18,368 bases of DNA from positions 1-18,368 of the forward strand of contig JAXHUH010000288.1 in assembly GCA_034211175.1 (NCBI GenBank). The letters are read 5' to 3'. The stretch comes from JAXHUH01 sp034211175. GTDB taxonomy: Bacteria > Actinomycetota > Acidimicrobiia > Acidimicrobiales > CAIXPF01. Below the pieces are notes generated by a model that saw nothing but the letters and a program-made list of their open reading frames with translations, made no database searches and had not been told where the DNA came from. This document shows positions 14,860-18,368 of the stretch, one piece after another; position 1 is the first letter of the stretch, and each line of letters opens with the position of its first letter. The position numbers and the translations under genes were made by a program.

Positions 14860-16146
14860 GTGAACGTGACCGACGTCGTCCACCACCTCGAAGCCGTCGA
14901 CGACGTCCTGGCGCGCGGGCTCCACGCCGTCTACCAGCCGATCGTCGACCTCGCCACCGACCGGGTCGTCGCGTGGGAGGCGCTGGCCCGCGGCCCCGAG
15001 GGCCACCCGCTCGGACGACCCGACCAGCTCTTCGAGGCGGCGACCGCCGCCGGGCGGCTCGTGGACGTGGACCGGGCGTGCATGGCCGCGGCGTTGCGGG
15101 GAGCCCTCGACGCCGGCGTCGCGCCCGACCAGGCGCTGTTCATCAACGTCGAACCGGACACGATCGGCTACGCACTGGGCGCCGAGATCGACCGGCTCCT
15201 CGACCGGGCCCGGCTGCGGTTCCGGATCGTCCTGGAGCTCACCGAGCGGAACCTGACCAGCAGGCCGGCCGAGCTGCTGGACCTCGTCACCTCGGCCCGC
15301 CGCTCGTCATGGGGCCTGGCGCTCGACGACGTCGGCGTCGACACCGCGTCGCTCGCCTTCCTCCCGTTCGTGAGCCCCGACGTCATCAAGCTCGACCGGT
15401 CGGTGATCCAGGGGCTCACGACCGCGACGACCGGCCGGGTGCTCAACGCGGTGATGGCCGCGACCGAGCGACGTGGCGCCATGTTGCTCGCCGAGGGCAT
15501 CGAGACCGAGAGCCACCGCGAGAAGGCGCTGTCGCTCGGAGCCCGCTACGGCCAGGGGTTCCTCCTCGGCCGCCCGGGCCCGCTGGCCACCAACCCCTCG
15601 GACCGGACGCGCCGTGCCGGGCTGCCGATCCTCGGCGCCGAGCCGCTGCCGACCCACGACACGCCGTTCGACGCCGCCGCCGGACGCCTGCCGTTCCGGG
15701 TGGCACGCAAGGACATCCTGATGGGCATCTCCCTCGACTTCGAGGACGCGGCCCGCCGCCTCGGAGACGCCCCCGTCGTGCTGAGCGCGTTCCAGACCGC
15801 CGACCGCTTCAGCCCGGCGACGGCGTCACGGTACGGGGCCATGGCCCGCACCTCGCCGCTGGTCGCCGCGTTCGGCGTCGGCCTCGGCGGCGAGCCGGCA
15901 CCCGGGGTCCGGGGCGTGGACCTCGCGCCCGACGACCCGCTGGCCCGGGAGTGGACGGTGGTCGTGCTCGGGCCCCACTTCGCCGGCGCGCTGATCGGGC
16001 GGGACCTCGGCGACGACGTCCCCGACCCCGACCGCCGGTTCGACTACGCCATCACCCACGACCGCGACGTCGTCCTCGCCGCCGCCGTCGCCCTCATGCG
16101 CCGCGTGACCCCCAACACGGGACGGACGACCTCTGCCGTCGCGTAG
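14860..16146 (+). CDS. EAL-DICT protein, probable cyclic-di-GMP phosphodiesterase with sensory domain
   Basis: This is a 428-aa soluble protein. The EAL domain (about 10-240) has every catalytic marker: EALARG (40-45), INVEP (Asn96), LELTE (Glu126), LDDVGV (Asp156-157), VIKLD (Lys177), AEGIE (Glu212) and QGFLLG (Gln232). It should therefore hydrolyse cyclic-di-GMP to pGpG. The C-terminal part (about 275-415) matches the DICT domain: KDILMGISLDFED, VVLSAFQTADRFSPATASRY, PGVRGVDLAPDDPLAREWTVVVLGPHF and FDYAITHDRDVV. The DICT domain is a presumed sensory module found next to GGDEF/EAL proteins. There are no membrane segments. The open frame extends to 14728, inside the preceding gene, but that part is Arg-rich and non-conserved, so GTG 14860 is preferred; GTG 14866 is also possible. 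There is no visible ribosome site. The stop codon lies inside the palindrome that controls the next operon. Confidence 0.88.
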   Translation: MNVTDVVHHLEAVDDVLARGLHAVYQPIVDLATDRVVAWEALARGPEGHPLGRPDQLFEAATAAGRLVDVDRACMAAALRGALDAGVAPDQALFINVEPDTIGYALGAEIDRLLDRARLRFRIVLELTERNLTSRPAELLDLVTSARRSSWGLALDDVGVDTASLAFLPFVSPDVIKLDRSVIQGLTTATTGRVLNAVMAATERRGAMLLAEGIETESHREKALSLGARYGQGFLLGRPGPLATNPSDRTRRAGLPILGAEPLPTHDTPFDAAAGRLPFRVARKDILMGISLDFEDAARRLGDAPVVLSAFQTADRFSPATASRYGAMARTSPLVAAFGVGLGGEPAPGVRGVDLAPDDPLAREWTVVVLGPHFAGALIGRDLGDDVPDPDRRFDYAITHDRDVVLAAAVALMRRVTPNTGRTTSAVA

Positions 16147-16161
16147 CACCCGGTGCTACGC
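16141..16161. promoter_or_regulatory. 21-bp palindrome: operator of the toxin-antitoxin operon
   Basis: GCGTAGCAC (16141-16149) and GTGCTACGC (16153-16161) are perfect 9-bp arms around CCG. The right arm covers most of the antitoxin -10 TACGCT (16157-16162). Phd/YefM antitoxins repress their own operons by binding such palindromes, so this is the likely autoregulatory site. The left arm contains the TAG stop of the EAL-DICT gene (16144-16146). Confidence 0.7.
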
Positions 16162-16162
16162 T
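16157..16162 (+). promoter_or_regulatory. -10 element of the antitoxin gene
   Basis: TACGCT is followed by 6 nt and GTG 16169, indicating a leaderless antitoxin message. It overlaps the palindrome, so operator binding would block it. Confidence 0.5.
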
Positions 16163-16168
16163 CGTCCC

Positions 16169-16423
16169 GTGGCTCAGGAGATCTCCCAACGCGAGCTTCG
16201 CAACGAGAGCGGACGCATCATGCGCGCACTGGACACCGGTGAGCAGTTCGTGGTGACACGCAACGGCGTACCCGTCGGCGAGCTCACGCCACTCCGCCGT
16301 CGCCGCTTCGTCACCGCCGCCGCGGCGGTCGAGGTGTTCCGGGGCGCTCCGGCCATCGATGCGGATCGTCTGCGCGCCGACCTCGACGGGTTCGCCGACC
16401 CCGATCCGATGCCGCGTGCTTGA
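16169..16423 (+). CDS. Phd/YefM-family antitoxin
   Basis: This is an 84-aa antitoxin of the prevent-host-death type. The N-terminal half carries the family signature ISQRELRNESGRIMRALDTG, then EQFVVTRNGVPVGELTPL (about residues 5-42), the DNA-binding dimer fold. The C-terminal half (about 45-84) is Ala/Asp-rich and would wrap around the toxin. It overlaps the downstream PIN toxin by 8 nt, so the two are translationally coupled. GTG 16169 is supported by the start of the conserved region and by a -10 element 6 nt upstream. A perfect 21-bp palindrome in the promoter fits autorepression. Pairing a Phd-type antitoxin with a PIN toxin is common in actinobacteria. Confidence 0.9.
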   Translation: MAQEISQRELRNESGRIMRALDTGEQFVVTRNGVPVGELTPLRRRRFVTAAAAVEVFRGAPAIDADRLRADLDGFADPDPMPRA

Positions 16424-16829
16424 ACGGCCCCGCCCGGCTCGGGGCCTGCTCGACACGTCCGTCGTGGTCGATCTCGAACGGCTCGATCCACGCGCGTTGC
16501 CGATCGAGGTCGCGATCAGCGCGATCACGCTGGCCGAGCTGGCCGCCGGCCCCCATGCGACCACCGACATGGCGGAGCGAGGCCGCCGCCAGGACCGCCT
16601 GCAACGAACCGAGGCCGCGTTCGACGCCCTGCCCTTCGATGATCAGTGCGCCCGCGCCTACGGCCGGGTCTTCGCCGCCGTCGCAGCCGCCGGCCGCAAG
16701 CCCAGGGGTGCTCGGGCCGTCGATCTCCTCATCGCAGCAACCGCGCTCGCCCATGAGCTCCCGTTGAGCACCCGGAACGCCGACGACTTCGACGCGCTCG
16801 ACGGGCTGATCGAGGTCCACCCGGTGTAG
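16416..16829 (+). CDS. vapC: VapC-type PIN-domain ribonuclease toxin
   Basis: This is a 137-aa toxin predicted to cleave RNA in a magnesium-dependent way when free of its antitoxin. The PIN acidic residues are visible: Asp13 in GLLDTSVVVDL, Glu41 in ITLAELAAG, Asp103 in RAVDLLIAATA and Asp124 in TRNADDFD. The order and spacing are those of VapC proteins of usual length. GTG 16416 lies inside the last codons of the antitoxin gene (GTGCTTGA, 8-nt overlap) and puts the first beta-strand at the N-terminus. An in-frame ATG at 16359 would add 19 non-conserved residues. The RNA target (for example tRNA or rRNA) cannot be read from the sequence. The next gene is convergent, 25 bp away. Confidence 0.9.
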   Translation: MLERPRPARGLLDTSVVVDLERLDPRALPIEVAISAITLAELAAGPHATTDMAERGRRQDRLQRTEAAFDALPFDDQCARAYGRVFAAVAAAGRKPRGARAVDLLIAATALAHELPLSTRNADDFDALDGLIEVHPV

Positions 16830-16854
16830 GCCGGGCCTGTCGGGGAGGCGCGAC

Positions 16855-17436
16855 TCAACCGGTCGGGTCCGACCCGGGCCCGGGGACACCGCCGAGGTCG
16901 TCGAGGAAGCGGCGGGCGGCGAGGGCGTTGTGGTGGCGCCAGCGGTCGACGACGTCGGCGTCGGGGCCCGGGTCGGCCAGGCCGTCGAGGGTGTCGTCCA
17001 GCGCCGCCCGCTGAGCGGCGACCAGGGCGGCCGGGTCGCGGCCGGCCCGCTCGGTGAGGCGCAGCTTCACCAGGAACTCGATGCGCAGGTCGCGCACGTG
17101 GCCGACCGGTCGGCGCATCCAGCCGTCGAGCGCCTCCCGGCCGGCGTCGGTGACCCGGTACGACGTGCGGTTGGGGCCGGCGTCGCCCGGCTCGGTCTGA
17201 TGGGCCTCGGCGAGGCCGGCACCCACGACCCGGTCGAGCGCCCGGTAGACGAGCGGGCGGTGGACGGTGAGGATGCGCCCGAGGTCGCTCTCGGGACGGA
17301 GCTGCTTGGAGACGGCGAAGCCGTGCGCCGGCTCCTCGGACAACAGGGCGAGCACCACCCACTCGTTCAACGAGAGGGCGGGCGCGACCGGCCCCCGCTC
17401 CTCCGCCCCGTCCCGTGGCGCACGCCCCACGCTCAC
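16855..17436 (-). CDS. PadR-family transcription regulator
   Basis: This is a 193-aa winged-helix regulator. The N-terminal PadR domain (about 22-95) reads LNEWVVLALLSEEPAHGFAVSKQL, then VYRALDRVVGAGLAEAH, then TSYRVTDAGREALDGWM: the usual helix-turn-helix followed by the beta-wing. The C-terminal half (about 98-180) starts with RDLRIEFLVKLRL and should form the helical dimerisation region. GTG 17436 lies exactly 7 nt after TAGTGT. The open frame extends to 17739, but that part runs through the divergent promoter region and the modA gene. GTG 17430 is an alternative. The gene is divergent from modA across 90 bp that contain palindromes, so regulation of itself or of the molybdate genes is possible, though PadR proteins are not known as standard molybdate sensors. 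Confidence 0.9.
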   Translation of the reverse strand: MSVGRAPRDGAEERGPVAPALSLNEWVVLALLSEEPAHGFAVSKQLRPESDLGRILTVHRPLVYRALDRVVGAGLAEAHQTEPGDAGPNRTSYRVTDAGREALDGWMRRPVGHVRDLRIEFLVKLRLTERAGRDPAALVAAQRAALDDTLDGLADPGPDADVVDRWRHHNALAARRFLDDLGGVPGPGSDPTG

Positions 17437-17443
17437 GCCCGGG

Positions 17444-17449
17444 ACACTA
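17444..17449 (-). promoter_or_regulatory. -10 element of the padR-type gene
   Basis: TAGTGT on the minus strand, 7 nt before GTG 17436, fits a leaderless transcript. Confidence 0.45.
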
Positions 17450-17460
17450 CCCGGCTCCTT

Positions 17461-17471
17461 GACCAGTGGTC
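17461..17471. promoter_or_regulatory. GACCA-G-TGGTC palindrome in the padR/modA gap
   Basis: A perfect 5-bp-arm palindrome lies 12 nt upstream of the PadR-gene -10, in its spacer/-35 zone. It is a candidate site for PadR autoregulation. The TGGTC/GGTC core recurs in the longer imperfect palindrome at 17478-17500. Confidence 0.3.
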
Positions 17472-17477
17472 TCAGTG

Positions 17478-17500
17478 CGACTAGACGATCGGTCTCGTCG
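17478..17500. promoter_or_regulatory. Imperfect 9-bp-arm palindrome upstream of modA
   Basis: CGACTAGAC (17478-17486) and GTCTCGTCG (17492-17500) pair with one mismatch around GATCG. The site lies 27 nt upstream of the modA GTG and 50 nt upstream of padR, well placed to control either. GGTCTC is directly repeated at 17468-17473 and 17491-17496. It does not clearly resemble the E. coli ModE box. Confidence 0.35.
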
Positions 17501-17526
17501 AGTACCTCGTCAGGAAGCAGGGCCGG

Positions 17527-18333
17527 GTGAGTCGCAGCAGCAGACGTCGGCGAACCCGGTGGATCGCCGTCGCCGTGGCGTCCGCCCTGGTCGCCGGCGG
17601 CTGCGGCAGCGACGACGACACGGAGGCGGCCGGCGACGACGGCGCCGGAGCGACGATCGGGGGGACCGTCCTCGTGTTCGCCGCCGCGTCGCTCACCGAC
17701 GCGTTCGCCGACCTCGAGGCGGCCTTCGAGGACGCCCACCCCGACGCCGACGTCCAGCTCAACCTGGCCGGCAGCTCGTCATTGCGCGAGCAGGTCCTCG
17801 CCGGCGCACCGGCCGACGTGTTCGCCTCGGCCAACCCGGCGAACATGGCGCAGCTCGTCGAGGCCGGCGAGGTCGACGGCGAACCGATCGTGTTCGTGCA
17901 CAACGAGCTGCGGATCGCGGTGCCGCCCGGCAACCCCGGCGGCGTCGCCGGGCTCGCCGATCTCGCCGACGACGAGCTGCTCGTCGGCCTGTGTGCCGAG
18001 CAGGTGCCGTGCGGCGCCTTCGCCCGCGAGGCCCTGGCCGACGCCGGGGTCGAACCGTCGATCGACACCAACGAGCCCGACGTGCGGGCCCTGCTGACCA
18101 AGCTCGGGGCCGACGAGCTCGACGCGGGGATCGTGTACGCGACCGACGTCATCGCCGCCGGTGACGCGGTCGAGGGCATCGAGATCCCGGCCGATCAGAA
18201 CGTCGTGGCCGACTACCCGATCGCCGCGCTGGCCAACGCCCCGAACCCCGCCGCTGCCGCGGCGTTCGTCGAGCTCGTCCTCGCGCCCGGGGGCCGGGAC
18301 ATCCTGGCCGACCACGGGTTCGACCCCGCGTGA
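17527..18333 (+). CDS. modA: Molybdate-binding lipoprotein of an ABC importer
   Basis: This is a 268-aa extracellular solute-binding protein that would capture molybdate (or tungstate) and pass it to a ModBC transporter. The lipoprotein signal is RRRRTRWIAVAVASALVAGGC with lipidated Cys26, followed by a D/E/G-rich linker. The mature protein starts VLVFAAASLTDAFADLEAAFE, the typical ModA opening whose Ser contacts the oxyanion. Further markers are LAGSSSLREQVLAGAPADVFASAN, RIAVPPGNP, NEPDVRALLTKLGADELDAGIVYATD and YPIAALANAPN. GTG 17527 follows AGGAAG at 17512-17517, so this gene uses a ribosome site, unlike many neighbours. It is divergent from the PadR gene and its stop overlaps a probable modB start. 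Length is normal. Confidence 0.93.
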   Translation: MSRSSRRRRTRWIAVAVASALVAGGCGSDDDTEAAGDDGAGATIGGTVLVFAAASLTDAFADLEAAFEDAHPDADVQLNLAGSSSLREQVLAGAPADVFASANPANMAQLVEAGEVDGEPIVFVHNELRIAVPPGNPGGVAGLADLADDELLVGLCAEQVPCGAFAREALADAGVEPSIDTNEPDVRALLTKLGADELDAGIVYATDVIAAGDAVEGIEIPADQNVVADYPIAALANAPNPAAAAAFVELVLAPGGRDILADHGFDPA

Positions 18334-18368
18334 GCGCCCCCCGGCGCCGGCGGGCCCGGGCCCGGCCG
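18330..18368 (+). CDS. Start of a downstream gene, probably molybdate ABC permease (modB), cut by the window edge
   Basis: GTG at 18330 overlaps the modA TGA by 4 nt (GTGA), a common coupling arrangement. It opens 13 codons, MSAPRRRRARARP, to the window edge. A basic N-terminus before a first membrane helix would suit a permease, and modB usually follows modA. The visible part is too short to identify on its own; the call rests on context. Confidence 0.45.
   Translation, partial: MSAPRRRRARARP

Noticed and set aside
13274..14863. A 529-codon frame inside the prolyl oligopeptidase gene
   Set aside because: It is an Arg/Pro/His-rich shift of the real frame, which has the full catalytic triad.
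1..18368. tRNA or rRNA genes, CRISPR arrays, transposases, integrases or attachment sites
   Set aside because: I looked for conserved RNA gene segments, regularly spaced repeats and mobile-element protein motifs and saw none. The repeats present are gene paralogy and short operator palindromes.

Overview
The window is very GC-rich, uses GTG starts freely, and carries actinobacterial families: a PadR regulator, a TetR/DHA2 pair, an EAL-DICT protein, a Phd/VapC pair and lipoproteins with D/E-rich linkers. Many -10 elements of the form TANNNT sit 6-8 nt before a start codon. Together these suggest a high-GC Actinomycetota chromosome, possibly an Acidimicrobiia-like lineage; the class-level placement is inference. 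No rRNA, tRNA, CRISPR array, insertion sequence or phage gene was seen. The densest coding signal gives 13 genes plus a fragment at the right edge, two of them broken by single-base frame disruptions. No gene-free gap exceeds 300 bases.

Left third (72-7501, all minus strand). Three tandem paralogous exported zinc metallopeptidases (about 490-525 aa each) lie in the order 7501->6026, 5936->4452 and 4381->2804. A MalT/LuxR-type ATPase regulator (2704->72) follows, with a frame break near 490. Each peptidase has an intact N-terminal HEWGH domain and a second, recognisably homologous C-terminal copy in which the HE of the motif has become NA. Two are predicted lipoproteins and the middle one has a Sec signal peptide. 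Each has its own TANCGT-N7-start promoter, so they look like separately transcribed genes. Only the middle one has a pair of palindromes over its promoter.

Middle (7756-12552). A membrane PAP2/Aur1-like phosphatase is followed by a 14-helix DHA2 drug-efflux-type MFS transporter and a TetR regulator. A perfect 10-bp-arm palindrome lies in the MFS promoter and a half-copy lies before tetR, consistent with self-regulated efflux. A YtcJ-like amidohydrolase on the minus strand overlaps the end of tetR tail to tail and also carries a single-base frame break.

Right third (12630-18368). In order: a prolyl oligopeptidase (S9A) with complete catalytic triad, an EAL-DICT cyclic-di-GMP phosphodiesterase, a phd-vapC toxin-antitoxin pair whose operator palindrome overlaps the stop codon of the EAL gene, a minus-strand PadR regulator, and divergently a molybdate-binding lipoprotein modA. 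The first codons of what is probably modB overlap the modA stop.
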